A stretch of 64,000 bases of DNA, taken from contig JAYVXO010000239.1 of NCBI GenBank assembly GCA_043785105.1, forward strand, positions 1 to 64,000, written 5' to 3'. This DNA is from Fimbriiglobus sp043785105 (GTDB taxonomy: Bacteria; Planctomycetota; Planctomycetia; Gemmatales; Gemmataceae). The position numbers and the translations under genes were made by a program. Below, piece after piece: positions 22,117 to 32,192 of this stretch (position 1 is its first letter; every line of letters starts with the position of its first letter). The notes under the pieces were generated by a model. That model was not told the origin of the DNA, searched no databases, and saw nothing but the letters and a program-made list of their open reading frames with translations.

Positions 22117-24299
22117 GGTGTCTCCCGTTGAAGAGTTTGGGCGGCAATTCGGTAGTCGTCTTGTTCCCGCGCTGACCGAGGGCGGACCCGTGCTATTTCC
22201 AGGGTCTGGCGGGCTTCGACCTTTTGGCCGTTGGCGTGGTAAGCCAGGGCGAGCTGCGTAAAGCACCCGGCGGTCGCGGAGTTGGACCGAGTGGCCCGTT
22301 GGAGTAGGCGAATCGCGTCCGGCAGTTTTTTATTCAGCCGGTAGACCATGCCCAGTTGTTCGAGATGCTGGACCGTTAGAAGCGGGTCGGATTCCGCGTT
22401 GCGCAACGGTTCGGCATCACGGTAGGCTTGTTCCGGGTTATTCTCGCCGTAACACCGGAGCATCATGAGCAGGGTGGCGTTGTCCCGGTCGGTGGGCACT
22501 TTCGCCCGGAAGCGTTCACAGGCTTGCACCGCCGCTGCCACTTTGACGCTGTCCCAGCTTGGGGTGGAAAGCTCCGCGATGCGGAACAACACTTCGGCCC
22601 GGATGCGGTACATTTCAGGTAAGTCTGGCCAGCGCCGTTCCAGGGTTGTCAGGCGACCGACGATTTTCGTAGCCCGTGCCAAGTCCGGCTTCGCGTCCAG
22701 CCAGCCGCGCAACGCACTCACAATCGGTTGCGGCGTGTTGTACTGATCGGCTGCTTTCTCCACGACTTCTAACAACGGTTCAATTTGAACTTCCAGTCCC
22801 GCATCTGCCAACGCCCGCACGTAAAGCTGAACTGCTTCGGGATCCCGCGCCAGGTCCGCGCGGTTCAAGGTGTTCAGGAGTTGGGCGGCTTGATGGGCGT
22901 TGCCCGCATCGAGCCAGAGCCGGGCTTCGACCCGCGTGACCAGCCGATTTGTCGGCGAGACTTTGCGCATTTCTTGGCAGGCTTCCAAGGCTAAATCCCG
23001 TCGATTGGCGGCCACCGCCGCATCAATGGCCATGAGCCACCAGACCGGCTGATCGGGGTGTTGTTTGGCGCGGAGGCTCATTTCCTGCCACGCTTCCCAG
23101 GCCCGCCCGTCGATCTGTAAAACGCGGCTAAACAGTTGCATCAACTCGGGGTCGTCCGGGCACGATTCGAGACCCTGCACGATTTGCTCACGGACTTTGG
23201 CAAAGTCCTTGGTGCGGTTATAGGACAGGGCCAAGCTCCGATACGCTTCCGCAGATTGAGGCTCTTTTTGACGGACCAGTTGCCACACCCGGCGATTTCG
23301 GTCTTCGACTTCCCGTTGAAAGTCCGTGAACTGCTCGGCGGTAATTTGGTTGTGTCTGTGGAAAATATCCAGCGCGATCAGCAACGGCGTTGCCAGTCGT
23401 CCGACTCGTTGGAGCGTGGGTACGTCCAGCCGTTCCGTTGCGTCATCAGTGGCGGCGTCCGCGAGTTTCGTCACGCTGGACCAAGCTTCGGGTAGGACAG
23501 CGGGTTGCGCTTTGTCGGGAGTGGGTTCAAACGCCATCAAGTAGCATTCAATGAGGCCGACTTTTTCTTGCGCGGGGCGACCTCGGGCTGCCGGGGTCCG
23601 CAGAAACGGGAGGACGCGATTTTGGGCGAAGTTTCGCAGCACGGTGGGATCACGTTCGAGCGCGCGAAACAATTGCGAGGCGTAAAGCAAGCCGGTGGAA
23701 TCGAGGTTCGCTTTGGGGTGGGTCGGGTCGGGCAGTGCGTCTAATTCTTTGGCCGCCGTGACCAGATCGCCGTTGTGCAAGGCCGCCGCCACTTTCACAA
23801 GATGCGCCATCCAATCGTGGGGTTCCAGCGCGAGCCACTTTTCCGCTTCCCGCAGGGCTTCGGGGAACTTCTTTTCCCGCAGGTTCGTGCGCATGGCCAA
23901 GAGAATCATGGCCGGGTCGTTGCGGGCGGCTTCGCCGTTTTCGAGCGTCGCCTTGCGCTGCTTGGCGAGTTCGTCGGTTGGCTTGAGAATCAGAATCTCA
24001 TCCAACGCCAACTTCATCTTCTCTTTATCACCCTGTCGCGCGGCGTCGTCGAACCGTTTCCAGCCGTCGATCATCTCCCGTTGGACCCGGTTCTGGACTC
24101 GTTTATGGAGCACGTAATATCCGGCCGCGCCGAGGCTAGCCGTCAAGCAAATGCCCAGGAGTAGCTTCAACCACAATGGACTCGCGGCTACCCACCGAAA
24201 AATGTGGACCGGCCCCGCCCAAAGCATTCGGAGTTTCAACAACCGTGACGCCACTGCCATGATTCGCACCCACGACCGAGAATCTGCAACCGCTGACAT
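22113..24299 (-). CDS. Membrane-anchored TPR-rich protein
   Basis: A ~728-residue protein. A basic stretch is followed by one membrane segment (LWLKLLLGICLTASLGAAGY, about residues 40-60), then a cytoplasmic or periplasmic region rich in TPR-like helix pairs to the C-terminus. Examples are VRTNLREKKF-type units, AEAYRSLALSYNRTKDFAKV and AGCFTQLALAYHANGQKVEA. No catalytic motif is seen. The start at 24299 (ATG) is provisional; an ATG at 24260 (MAVASRLL) also precedes the membrane segment. It overlaps the next TPR gene by four bases. This kind of large TPR protein is common in planctomycetes, with function inferred only as scaffolding. Confidence 0.72.
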   Translation of the reverse strand: MSAVADSRSWVRIMAVASRLLKLRMLWAGPVHIFRWVAASPLWLKLLLGICLTASLGAAGYYVLHKRVQNRVQREMIDGWKRFDDAARQGDKEKMKLALDEILILKPTDELAKQRKATLENGEAARNDPAMILLAMRTNLREKKFPEALREAEKWLALEPHDWMAHLVKVAAALHNGDLVTAAKELDALPDPTHPKANLDSTGLLYASQLFRALERDPTVLRNFAQNRVLPFLRTPAARGRPAQEKVGLIECYLMAFEPTPDKAQPAVLPEAWSSVTKLADAATDDATERLDVPTLQRVGRLATPLLIALDIFHRHNQITAEQFTDFQREVEDRNRRVWQLVRQKEPQSAEAYRSLALSYNRTKDFAKVREQIVQGLESCPDDPELMQLFSRVLQIDGRAWEAWQEMSLRAKQHPDQPVWWLMAIDAAVAANRRDLALEACQEMRKVSPTNRLVTRVEARLWLDAGNAHQAAQLLNTLNRADLARDPEAVQLYVRALADAGLEVQIEPLLEVVEKAADQYNTPQPIVSALRGWLDAKPDLARATKIVGRLTTLERRWPDLPEMYRIRAEVLFRIAELSTPSWDSVKVAAAVQACERFRAKVPTDRDNATLLMMLRCYGENNPEQAYRDAEPLRNAESDPLLTVQHLEQLGMVYRLNKKLPDAIRLLQRATRSNSATAGCFTQLALAYHANGQKVEARQTLEIARVRPRSAREQDDYRIAAQTLQRETP

Positions 24300-24533
24300 T
24301 CTAGCTTGATCCGAAGGATTCGTGTACCAAGTACAATGATTGCGCCAGACTTCATCGACCTGTGAGGGTCGGGTTTTTCCGACGCGGCGTTGCCGCAATC
24401 GGTTGCGCGGTAAGATGACGCTGGTGATTTGTTAAGATGTCCTGAGTCGTTCTCACTGTGGATATCGGTGCTTCCCGGAGCAACCGACCAAGGCGAAGCC
24501 GCACGCGGACCGCCCGAAATTCATTGACAGGAT

Positions 24534-25739
24534 TTGGCTGTTAAACCGTTGCGTGTCGTGCAGTTAGGGAAATATTACCCGCCCGCATCCGGTGGGATTG
24601 AGAACCACACCCGCACGCTGGTGATGGGGTTGGCTGAACGAGGCGTCGCTGTTGATGTGGTTGTGGTCAATCATGCAACGACGACGGACGAAGATGTCAC
24701 GTTCGAGCGATTTCGCCGAACACCGGATTCACGTGACAGTGATGGTTCCGTGACGATTCATCGGTCGGGGCGATTCGGGTGTGTCGCAAAACTCGATCTG
24801 GCACCGAACCTGCCACGCCTGTTGAAGCAGTTGCAATCCGACCCCCCGGACATTTGGCACTTGCACGCCCCGAACATTACGATGATGCTCGCTGTTCTCG
24901 CCAACCGACGCATTCACCCGCTGATCGTGACGCACCACAGCGACATTATTCGCCAACGGGTTCTCCGCCACTTCGTTCGCCCGTTCGAGACGGCACTGTA
25001 CCGTCGTGCGGCGCGTGTGTTGCAGGATTCACCGAACTACATCGACGGGTCTGCCCTGCTGCAACGATTCCGTAATAAAGTCGAAGCACTGCCACTTGGT
25101 ATTGATGTGACGCCGTTTACGAAGCCTTCGGTCGCTGCCCTGGACTACGCCGAGACGCTTTGGAAGCGTCACCTTGGGCCGATTTGGGTGACCGTCGGTC
25201 GGTTGATTTACTACAAGGCGTTGGACGTGGCGTTGCAAGCCTTGAAGACGGTCCCCGGTACGTTAATCGTGATCGGCACCGGGCCGATGCAGGCCGCGTG
25301 GAAGGCGAAAGCCATCGAACTGGGAGTCGCGGACCGCGTCGTGTGGCAAGGGCGTGCGACCCCGGACGAACTGATCGGCACCTACCACGCGGCCACCGCC
25401 CACTGGTTCCCGAGTAACGCCCGTAGCGAAGGATTTGGCCTCGTGCAAGTCGAAGCAATGGCGTCCGGCTGCCCGACGATCAACACCGCGATTCCGCACA
25501 GCGGCGTACCCTGGGTCTGCCGCCACGACCACGCCGGACTCACGGTACCCGTCAACGACCCGAGTGCATTCGCAGCGGCGGCCAATCGCCTGCGATCCGA
25601 ACCCGACTTGCGCCAACGGCTGAGCGATCAAGGTCGAGCCGACGCCATCAATCGGTTCAGCGCCGACGTGATGGCGGAGCACTGCTTGGCGATTTACCAC
25701 GACGTGATCCGGAACCAAGTGGGAAGGAAGAGTCGATGA
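24534..25739 (+). CDS. GT4-type glycosyltransferase
   Basis: A 401-residue GT-B retaining glycosyltransferase. The N-terminal domain opens LRVVQLGKYYPPASGGIENH, the usual GT4 start with the acceptor-side Gly-rich loop. The C-terminal domain has PIWVTVGRLIYYKALDVAL and FPSNARSEGFGLVQVEAMAS (the E-x7-E donor motif). A TTG at 24534 opens the frame with a weak GACAGG ribosome site. It is the first gene of the large glycan locus and overlaps the next gene by four bases (ATGA), implying coupling. Sugar and linkage are not readable. Confidence 0.88.
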   Translation: MAVKPLRVVQLGKYYPPASGGIENHTRTLVMGLAERGVAVDVVVVNHATTTDEDVTFERFRRTPDSRDSDGSVTIHRSGRFGCVAKLDLAPNLPRLLKQLQSDPPDIWHLHAPNITMMLAVLANRRIHPLIVTHHSDIIRQRVLRHFVRPFETALYRRAARVLQDSPNYIDGSALLQRFRNKVEALPLGIDVTPFTKPSVAALDYAETLWKRHLGPIWVTVGRLIYYKALDVALQALKTVPGTLIVIGTGPMQAAWKAKAIELGVADRVVWQGRATPDELIGTYHAATAHWFPSNARSEGFGLVQVEAMASGCPTINTAIPHSGVPWVCRHDHAGLTVPVNDPSAFAAAANRLRSEPDLRQRLSDQGRADAINRFSADVMAEHCLAIYHDVIRNQVGRKSR

Positions 25740-26863
25740 GTCGGGTTCTGCATTTATACGCCGGCAACATGTACGGTGGCATTGAGCGTCTGCTCGACAC
25801 GTTGGCGCGGTTGAGACACCTCGCGCCGGAAATGGAGCCGGAATTCGGGCTGTGCTTCCGGGGGCGGATGTGGGACGAACTCGCCGCGGCTGGCGTACCA
25901 CTCCACGACCTCGGTGCCGTGCGAATCAGCCGACCGTGGACCGTTCTGCGGGCGCGGCGAACCCTAAAAGCCGTGTTGAAACAGCGTCAATATGACGCGG
26001 TCGTCTGTCACGCCTGTTGGCCGCACGTCGTGTTCGCGCCGGCCGTTCGCGCCGCAGGGGTTCGTCTGATAAATTGGGTCCACGACGAGTTAAAAGGCAA
26101 ACACTGGGTCGAACGCTGGGCCAGCCGCACGCCGCCGGATGCCGTCATTGTGAACAGCGGCTTTTCGGCCAAAAGTGTCTCGAAAGTCTTTCCGAACGTG
26201 CCGAGTGAAGTTGTTTACATTCCCGTCGAATGCAACACGGTTGCGGACCGCTCCACGAATCGCGCCTCGGTGCGAGCGGAGTTGAACACGCCGGACGCCG
26301 CCGTAGTCATCCTGCTCGCCAGTCGTCTGGAACGCTGGAAAGGTGCGGCTGTTCTTGTTGAATCGCTTGGTAAATTGGCGTCGATACCCGGTTGGATTGC
26401 GTGGCTGGCCGGCGGGCCACAACGGCCGAGCGAGCAACAATTTTTTCTGGAACTTCAAACTCGGGCCGAAGAACTTGGGATCTCCGATCGGGTTCGGTTT
26501 CTCGGGCAACGGTCGGATGTCTCCAACTTGATGACTTCCGCAGATGTTTATTGCCAACCCAACACGGGTCCGGAGCCGTTTGGTGTTGCGTTCATTGAAG
26601 CACTTGCGGCGGGGTTGCCAGTGGTGACATCGGATATCGGCGGCGGCCAAGAAACGATCAACGCCACGTGCGGCATCCTGACGCAACCCAACGATCCCGA
26701 ATCGGTTGCGAAAGCCCTCGAAACGCTGATTATGAACCCCAGCGAACGGCAACGACTCGGGGAAGCAGGTCCAGGTCGCGCCCGGTCACTCTGTGACCCG
26801 ACCCGGCAACTCCCTGCCATTAGCCGCGTGATCTTTAGAACCAAATCAGCGGGAGTATCGTGA
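25736..26863 (+). CDS. GT4-type glycosyltransferase
   Basis: A 375-residue GT-B enzyme. Start MSRVLHLYAGNMYGGIERLL has the GGIE acceptor loop. NWVHDELKGKHW and DAVIVNSGFSAKSV follow in the middle, then VVILLASRLERWKGAAVLVE and NTGPEPFGVAFIEALAAGLP (EPFG...E donor motif) in the C-terminal domain. Cytoplasmic, acting on a lipid-linked glycan precursor. It is coupled to the preceding gene by an ATGA overlap, and its stop overlaps the start of the FkbM gene by one base. It probably adds one residue of the repeat unit. Confidence 0.9.
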   Translation: MSRVLHLYAGNMYGGIERLLDTLARLRHLAPEMEPEFGLCFRGRMWDELAAAGVPLHDLGAVRISRPWTVLRARRTLKAVLKQRQYDAVVCHACWPHVVFAPAVRAAGVRLINWVHDELKGKHWVERWASRTPPDAVIVNSGFSAKSVSKVFPNVPSEVVYIPVECNTVADRSTNRASVRAELNTPDAAVVILLASRLERWKGAAVLVESLGKLASIPGWIAWLAGGPQRPSEQQFFLELQTRAEELGISDRVRFLGQRSDVSNLMTSADVYCQPNTGPEPFGVAFIEALAAGLPVVTSDIGGGQETINATCGILTQPNDPESVAKALETLIMNPSERQRLGEAGPGRARSLCDPTRQLPAISRVIFRTKSAGVS

Positions 26864-27753
26864 TGCCTTCGGTGTGGAAACCGTGGTATGTTTTTCGACC
26901 CCAACAGCTCGCGCTGCGAATCGCGCGCGGCCTATCCGGTAAGTCAAGTGACCCTGTCACGGTGCCAATGCCGTGGGGTACCATGCTCACGGTGAACCCG
27001 AACGAGATCATCGGCGCTTCGGTTTGGACGACTGGTATTTATGACATCGCGGTTTCCGAGCTACTCTACCGCCTCTTACCGATCGGCGGCCATGCCCTCG
27101 ATGCGGGGGCCAACATCGGGTACATGACAAACTTGATGGCCGCCAAGGCGGGGAAGTCGGGAACGGTCCATGCGTTTGAACCTCACCCGGTCGTGGGGCA
27201 ACGCCTTCGGGATAACGTCGCAGCCTTACCCAAAGACCGAACGGCCACAGTCCATGTGCATCCCGTCGCACTCAGTGATAAACCCGGCACGGCAAAACTG
27301 GTGTTGCCAGAAAATTTTGCAGGTAACGAAGGGGTCGGCTATCTTGCCACGGACGCTGGTGACGCCAGTGGGCAGGGGTACGATGTCCCCACGACGACAT
27401 TAGATGGGCTGTTTCCATCGGACCATTTCGACGTGATGAAAATGGACGTGGAAGGCCATGAAGCCAGCGTATTACGTGGAGCGACACGGTTGCTAAACGA
27501 GCACGCGATTCGACATATTGTCTTTGAAGAACACGACGGACCGGCTAGCGAGCCTTGCAAAATCTTACAGGCCGCTGGCTACACGTTGTTCCAAGTCGGG
27601 TGGCACCTACGGGGCCTGATCTTGGCGGATCTTTCCGCACCCCGAGTTTGCAAAACTTACGAAGCCCCCAGTTACCTTGCAACCCTTGAACCGGCAGTTG
27701 CTGTACAAGCTGCCAAGCCGTCCGGGTGGCAAATTTTTGGACATCGGTCATGA
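26863..27753 (+). CDS. FkbM-family SAM-dependent methyltransferase
   Basis: A 296-residue protein with the Rossmann SAM site GGHALDAGANIGYMTNLMAA, the acidic loop VHAFEPHPVVGQRL and the FkbM-typical block FDVMKMDVEGHEASVLRGA. FkbM enzymes methylate hydroxyls on sugars or polyketides; in glycan loci they O-methylate sugars. The ATG at 26863 overlaps the stop of the preceding GT4 gene by one base; a GTG at 26860 is possible. Start with GGGAG ribosome site. A second FkbM gene lies at 32193-33098 in the same locus. Confidence 0.88.
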   Translation: MPSVWKPWYVFRPQQLALRIARGLSGKSSDPVTVPMPWGTMLTVNPNEIIGASVWTTGIYDIAVSELLYRLLPIGGHALDAGANIGYMTNLMAAKAGKSGTVHAFEPHPVVGQRLRDNVAALPKDRTATVHVHPVALSDKPGTAKLVLPENFAGNEGVGYLATDAGDASGQGYDVPTTTLDGLFPSDHFDVMKMDVEGHEASVLRGATRLLNEHAIRHIVFEEHDGPASEPCKILQAAGYTLFQVGWHLRGLILADLSAPRVCKTYEAPSYLATLEPAVAVQAAKPSGWQIFGHRS

Positions 27754-28457
27754 CGACATCATTGACAGTTCCCGATGTCGAAACCCGCGCTCGCCAGAGC
27801 TTGGGCATTAGTGCCGATGCAATCTACCGGGCTGTGGCAAATGTGTTGGTTGAACGCCACCCCAGCGGGGGAACCTTGGTCGATGTCGGGTGTGGGGTCG
27901 GTAACTTGTGGCCGTTCGTGACGGACCGATTCGCAAAATACATCGGCGTGGATGTCGTCCGGTACGAAGGGTTCCCCGAGGCCGGGGAGTTCACCAAAAT
28001 TGACCTCGACACAGGCCGTGCCACGTTGCCCGACGGAATTGCGGACGTGGTTGCAGGTGTCGAAACAATCGAACACCTGGAAAACCCACGGGCGTTTGCC
28101 AGGGAATTGAACCGGCTTTGTCGCCCCGGTGGTTGGATTATTATCACCACGCCGAACCAATTGAGTTTCCTGAGCAAGTTAACACTGGTGCTTAAAAACG
28201 AGTTCAATGCGTTCCAAGCGGGGAGTTACCCCGCACACATTACGGCACTGTTGGTCGTTGACCTACAGCGAATTGCGCGCGAGTGCGGCTGGGTGGACCT
28301 GGCAATTCACTACACACTCTCGGGGCGAATGCCCGGCACAGCAAAACATCTGCCACCACCCTTGAGCCGCTGGTTCCCCCAGATGTTTTCGGATAACATC
28401 ATATTGGTTGCCCGAAAACCACATTCGGGCAACCAAGTTCTGTGTAAAGAGAAATAG
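27750..28457 (+). CDS. Class I SAM-dependent methyltransferase
   Basis: A 235-residue protein. SAM motif I is GTLVDVGCGVGNLWPF (residues ~38-53), followed by the acidic strand YIGVDVVRY. EIVETIEHL-type motif IV appears as VVAGVETIEHLENPRAFA, then LNRLCRPGGWIIITTPNQLS. This is the layout of UbiG/methyltransf_11-type small-molecule methyltransferases. The ATG overlaps the FkbM stop by four bases. Substrate is probably a sugar or glycan intermediate by context. An AT-richer 91-base gap separates it from the polymerase gene. Confidence 0.85.
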   Translation: MTTSLTVPDVETRARQSLGISADAIYRAVANVLVERHPSGGTLVDVGCGVGNLWPFVTDRFAKYIGVDVVRYEGFPEAGEFTKIDLDTGRATLPDGIADVVAGVETIEHLENPRAFARELNRLCRPGGWIIITTPNQLSFLSKLTLVLKNEFNAFQAGSYPAHITALLVVDLQRIARECGWVDLAIHYTLSGRMPGTAKHLPPPLSRWFPQMFSDNIILVARKPHSGNQVLCKEK

Positions 28458-28548
28458 CCTATACCTGTGCATCTTCCCACAGCATTCGATTTCCTGGATA
28501 GCTTGCATTGGTAGATCTCAATCGAATTCACTAACTCGAAAAAATAGT

Positions 28549-29835
28549 ATGGACATTGTTATACTCTTGGTGCCATTCACGGCTTGCTTCTTGCTTACCG
28601 CGCGCTCCCTTGGTTTTGGCTTCCTGGGGGTGTTTATGATGGGATATTTTAACGGCGTGATTCGGGCCAATGAACCTAGTATTGCAACGACATTTTTATT
28701 CGACTTCAGCCTGCTAGGACTTTACGCTGGGTTTGCGACATTCCGTTGGGACCGGGTCGTTGCACTTATGAATACCACGGCTGGAAAGTTTACACTCTGC
28801 ATCATGTTGTGGCCCACGCTTCTCTCGGTGGTACCAATCAACGCATTGCTAGTTCAATTAGTTGCGTTGCGCGCCACAGTTTGGTTTTTCCCTGTCATTC
28901 TTATTAGTTCACAACTGAAGCCGGGCGATTTGACAATCATGACTCGAGGGATATCTCTACTCAATATTGTGGCGTTGTTGGGCGGCGTGTACATCTATTA
29001 CAACGGTATTGAATCTCTTTACCCCCAAAATGCCGTCACGCAGATTATCTACAATTCTCGTGATGTTTCGGGCTTTGAGTATCACCGAATTCCATCGTTT
29101 TTTCTTAGCGCCCATGCTTATGGCGGGACGATGCTGTTGTCGCTGCCGTTTGTCCTCGGTCGGGCATTCGATTGGGATATTCACATACTAGAACGTAGCA
29201 TCTTAGTAGTCGGAACTGTGGCCGCGCTCTTCGGAATTGCGATGTGTGCCGCACGACAGCCGGCGGCGATGTTAATTCTTGCGATTTTCATTACTTGGAT
29301 TGCAACTCGATTCTCGCTCAAATTCGGAATCGCAAGTATCGCCCTCTTCCTTGCTGGACTCTTGATCGTCACGGGGAACGAACGGTTCCAACGTGTCATG
29401 ACTCTCGACGACACCGAGTTTGTGAGTGACCGCATTCGCGGCAGTGCCAATGAGAATTTCTTTGAGATCATTTTTGAATACCCGGTCGGCGCCGGGATGG
29501 GTTCTTCAGTAGGAACGAGCATCCCATTTTTCCTCGCCGATTCCGCGCCTGTAGCAATTGGCCTGGAAAATGAGTACTCACGCATTTCCGTTGACCAGGG
29601 CATTCCCGGCTTGCTGCTCTGGCTGACGTTCCTCGTGTGGTTGCTCCATCGTTTGCCGTCGTTTTCTCAGACCCAGCCTTGGGGAACGACCACCATCATG
29701 GCCTATTCTTTTGTCTTAACGATGTGGACCACCGCATTCATCGGGGCCGGAACGTTGTCGTCGATTCCCGCGTCGGTACTTTTGCTGACCTACATGGGAC
29801 TCATTATTAAAAATCGTGCCGAAGGGAAGCGATAG
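28549..29835 (+). CDS. Wzy/O-antigen-ligase-like membrane protein
   Basis: A 428-residue integral membrane protein with about ten to twelve hydrophobic segments, e.g. IVILLVPFTACFLLTARSLG and LLWLTFLVWLLHRLPSF. A long non-membrane loop around residues 275-355 carries GNERFQRVMTLDD and YPVGAGMGSSVGTS. This fits O-antigen polymerase/ligase (Wzy/WaaL) topology, with the large periplasmic loop near the C-terminus. Role: joining of flipped repeat units on the periplasmic face. It is more AT-rich than its neighbours, which is usual for wzy genes. The ATG at 28549 is chosen by the hydrophobic N-terminus; the frame is open upstream. Confidence 0.8.
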   Translation: MDIVILLVPFTACFLLTARSLGFGFLGVFMMGYFNGVIRANEPSIATTFLFDFSLLGLYAGFATFRWDRVVALMNTTAGKFTLCIMLWPTLLSVVPINALLVQLVALRATVWFFPVILISSQLKPGDLTIMTRGISLLNIVALLGGVYIYYNGIESLYPQNAVTQIIYNSRDVSGFEYHRIPSFFLSAHAYGGTMLLSLPFVLGRAFDWDIHILERSILVVGTVAALFGIAMCAARQPAAMLILAIFITWIATRFSLKFGIASIALFLAGLLIVTGNERFQRVMTLDDTEFVSDRIRGSANENFFEIIFEYPVGAGMGSSVGTSIPFFLADSAPVAIGLENEYSRISVDQGIPGLLLWLTFLVWLLHRLPSFSQTQPWGTTTIMAYSFVLTMWTTAFIGAGTLSSIPASVLLLTYMGLIIKNRAEGKR

Positions 29836-30981
29836 ATGATGTCGAATCAACCCTGGATGATCGTTGTCGGTGATTTTTCCGAATCCGGGGGTATGGAGCG
29901 TGCAAACTTTCAGTTGGCCAAGTATCTGGCTCAAGATCGTCCCGTGACGCTCGTCAGTCATAGTGTCGTTGATAGCTTGGCGAGCCACCCGAACGTGACC
30001 GTTGTGCCAGTGGCCCGTCCGTTCGGAAAGCATATATTCGGCGAGCCACTTCTCGCCCGGTCCGCATGGAAATCGGCGGAGCGACTATCGCGGCAATTCG
30101 CACGTGTCGTTGTCAACGGCGGGAACTGCTTTTGGCCTGATGTTAATTGGGTCCACTGTGTTCATGCGGCTTTTCCTGCACCTACGGCGGGGAACGTCCT
30201 GAACGCGCTAAAAATACGACACACGCATCAACGAAACATCCGCCTGGAACGACTAGCGATCCTAAAATCAAAGACAATTATTTGCAACAGTCATCGCACA
30301 GCGAATGACGTCGTCAATTTGATTGGGGTCACACCGGATCGAGTTCGCGTGGTTTATTTGGGCATAGATCCCCTCCAATTTCCACCGATCACGCCGGAAC
30401 TTCGCCGGCAAAGTCGGGACAAACTTGGACTTTCTGAGCGGCCCTGGGTCGGGTTCATCGGCCAACTCGGAAACCGCATCAAAGGCTTTGATAAACTGTA
30501 CGACGCCTGGGTTAGGCTTTGTAAAACCCCTGGCTGGGATGCGAATCTGCTCGTGATTGGTGCGGGGGCCACGCTGCACGATTGGCAACGACGGTCCGCT
30601 GCCGATGGCTTGGCGGGTCGCATTCAGTTTTTCGGCTTCCGGACGGACATCCCGGAGATCATTGCCGCGTGCGACGCCATGATCCAACCGAGCCGTTACG
30701 ACGCGTATGGTCTCGCCGTTCAGGAAGGGATTTGTCGGGGGCTTCCCGTCCTGGTTTCACACAACGCGGGCATCTCGGAAAGGTACCCTCCTGAACTCGT
30801 CGATCTCGTCATACCCGACCCGGAAGATACGTCTGATATTGTCGAGCGGTTATACCATTGGCGACAGAATCTGAATAAGTTGGCCGAACTGACCAAGCCA
30901 TTTTCCGACCAACTCCGCGCCCATACCTGGGACGACATGGCGAAAGAGTTTGTGGCTGCGGTGGGCACAGGAGAATCGTGA
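29836..30981 (+). CDS. GT4-type glycosyltransferase
   Basis: A 381-residue GT-B enzyme. It starts at the ATGATG directly after the polymerase stop. MMSNQPWMIVVGDFSESGGM then leads to the acceptor domain, and KSKTIICNSHRTANDVV to the interdomain region. The C-terminal donor domain has WVGFIGQLGNRIKGFDKLYD, QPSRYDAYGLAVQEGICRGL (E-x7-E-like) and a closing helix. It likely adds one sugar of the repeat unit. It is coupled to the next gene by a GTGA overlap. Confidence 0.88.
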   Translation: MMSNQPWMIVVGDFSESGGMERANFQLAKYLAQDRPVTLVSHSVVDSLASHPNVTVVPVARPFGKHIFGEPLLARSAWKSAERLSRQFARVVVNGGNCFWPDVNWVHCVHAAFPAPTAGNVLNALKIRHTHQRNIRLERLAILKSKTIICNSHRTANDVVNLIGVTPDRVRVVYLGIDPLQFPPITPELRRQSRDKLGLSERPWVGFIGQLGNRIKGFDKLYDAWVRLCKTPGWDANLLVIGAGATLHDWQRRSAADGLAGRIQFFGFRTDIPEIIAACDAMIQPSRYDAYGLAVQEGICRGLPVLVSHNAGISERYPPELVDLVIPDPEDTSDIVERLYHWRQNLNKLAELTKPFSDQLRAHTWDDMAKEFVAAVGTGES

Positions 30982-32165
30982 AGCCGTTACGAATCGTACT
31001 GGTGATGATCGAGGCCCCCATCCCGTTCGGCAGTGCCGCGTCGCGGTGGTTCTACGTGCTCTATCGGGAACTGGTTGCCCGTGGGCATCACGTGACGGCT
31101 TACGCCGCCTGTTCAAAACAGTCCGAGATGGAGGCCGCACGAAGCCTGTTTCCTGCCCCGAAATTTGACTTGCGGCTTTACCCGGTTCGCAGTCAATCGG
31201 GGCTACGGTCCCGATTGAACACACTGCGTCGGCCACAATCTTACATGTTTTCAGCCGAGATGAAAACCGATTTGGAGAACGAGCTGAAACGCGGGTTCGA
31301 TGTCCTGCATCTGGAACACATCTGGTCGGGGTGGTTGGGGCTAAACGACACCTCGAAGGCCGTGCTGAGCGTGCTCAGTCTCTATCGAATTGATTTGGCT
31401 GACGTGGCAAAATCCCCTAGGATTTTCAACCGACTTCGGCACTGGTTGCTGCTATGGGGCGAGGTGCGGTTGCTGCGGGCGTATCCTGTGATAATGACGC
31501 TGTCCGATCGGCTGAAACTCGGCATTCAAACTGTCAACCCCCGAGCCGATATTACCGTGATTCCGCTCGGGATTGATCCGAACCTCTACGAGTACATCCC
31601 CGATACTTCGCGGTCCGAACACGCGGTCGTCAGTTTAATCGGAAGCATGAACTGGTACCCGAGCCAATCGGCTGCGGTGCGACTCTTGACCCGACTTTGG
31701 CCGGCAATCCACGCCCAAATGCCGAACGCGCGCCTTCAGGTGATTGGGTGGGGGGCGCGAACAGCACTCCGGGATTATCTGGACATGCCAGGCGTCCAGA
31801 TCGAAGAAAACGTTCCTGAGACGCGCTCCTATTTTGAACGGTCGAGCGTGCTGCTGTACGCCCCCGAGCGTGGCAGTGGCATGAAGGTGAAAGTCCTGGA
31901 AGCACTCGCCTACGGGGTTCCCGTTGTGACGACGACCGAAGGGGTCGAAGGCTTGGCTGCGGTCGATGGCATTCACGCCGGGATCAGCGACGACGACCAG
32001 GGCTTGATCGACAAAACTGTGGCGCTCTTGAAGGACAGGACGGCCCAACATCGGCAGCGGGCGGCGGGTCGGGCGCTCCTGGAAACGCAGTGCGGACCTG
32101 GGCCAACCGTCGATCAAGTCGAGCGACTGTACGAGCGGCTGCAATTCGGCGTTCGGGACGTTTGA
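30978..32165 (+). CDS. GT4-type glycosyltransferase
   Basis: A 395-residue GT-B protein beginning MKPLRIVLVMIEAPIPFGSA, with the start of a Rossmann-like domain. Interdomain motif VIMTLSDRLKLGIQTVNPRA leads to TVIPLGIDPNLYEYIPD. The donor domain has VSLIGSMNWYPSQSAAVRL and APERGSGMKVKVLEALAYGV, with a conserved GxGxK-EA pattern typical of exopolysaccharide 'Stp2/EpsH1-like' GT4 enzymes. The GTG at 30978 overlaps the preceding stop by four bases. Context fits assembly of the same glycan; acceptor unknown. Confidence 0.87.
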   Translation: MKPLRIVLVMIEAPIPFGSAASRWFYVLYRELVARGHHVTAYAACSKQSEMEAARSLFPAPKFDLRLYPVRSQSGLRSRLNTLRRPQSYMFSAEMKTDLENELKRGFDVLHLEHIWSGWLGLNDTSKAVLSVLSLYRIDLADVAKSPRIFNRLRHWLLLWGEVRLLRAYPVIMTLSDRLKLGIQTVNPRADITVIPLGIDPNLYEYIPDTSRSEHAVVSLIGSMNWYPSQSAAVRLLTRLWPAIHAQMPNARLQVIGWGARTALRDYLDMPGVQIEENVPETRSYFERSSVLLYAPERGSGMKVKVLEALAYGVPVVTTTEGVEGLAAVDGIHAGISDDDQGLIDKTVALLKDRTAQHRQRAAGRALLETQCGPGPTVDQVERLYERLQFGVRDV

Positions 32166-32192
32166 GATCGGGACCGCATTTTAGGTGAACTC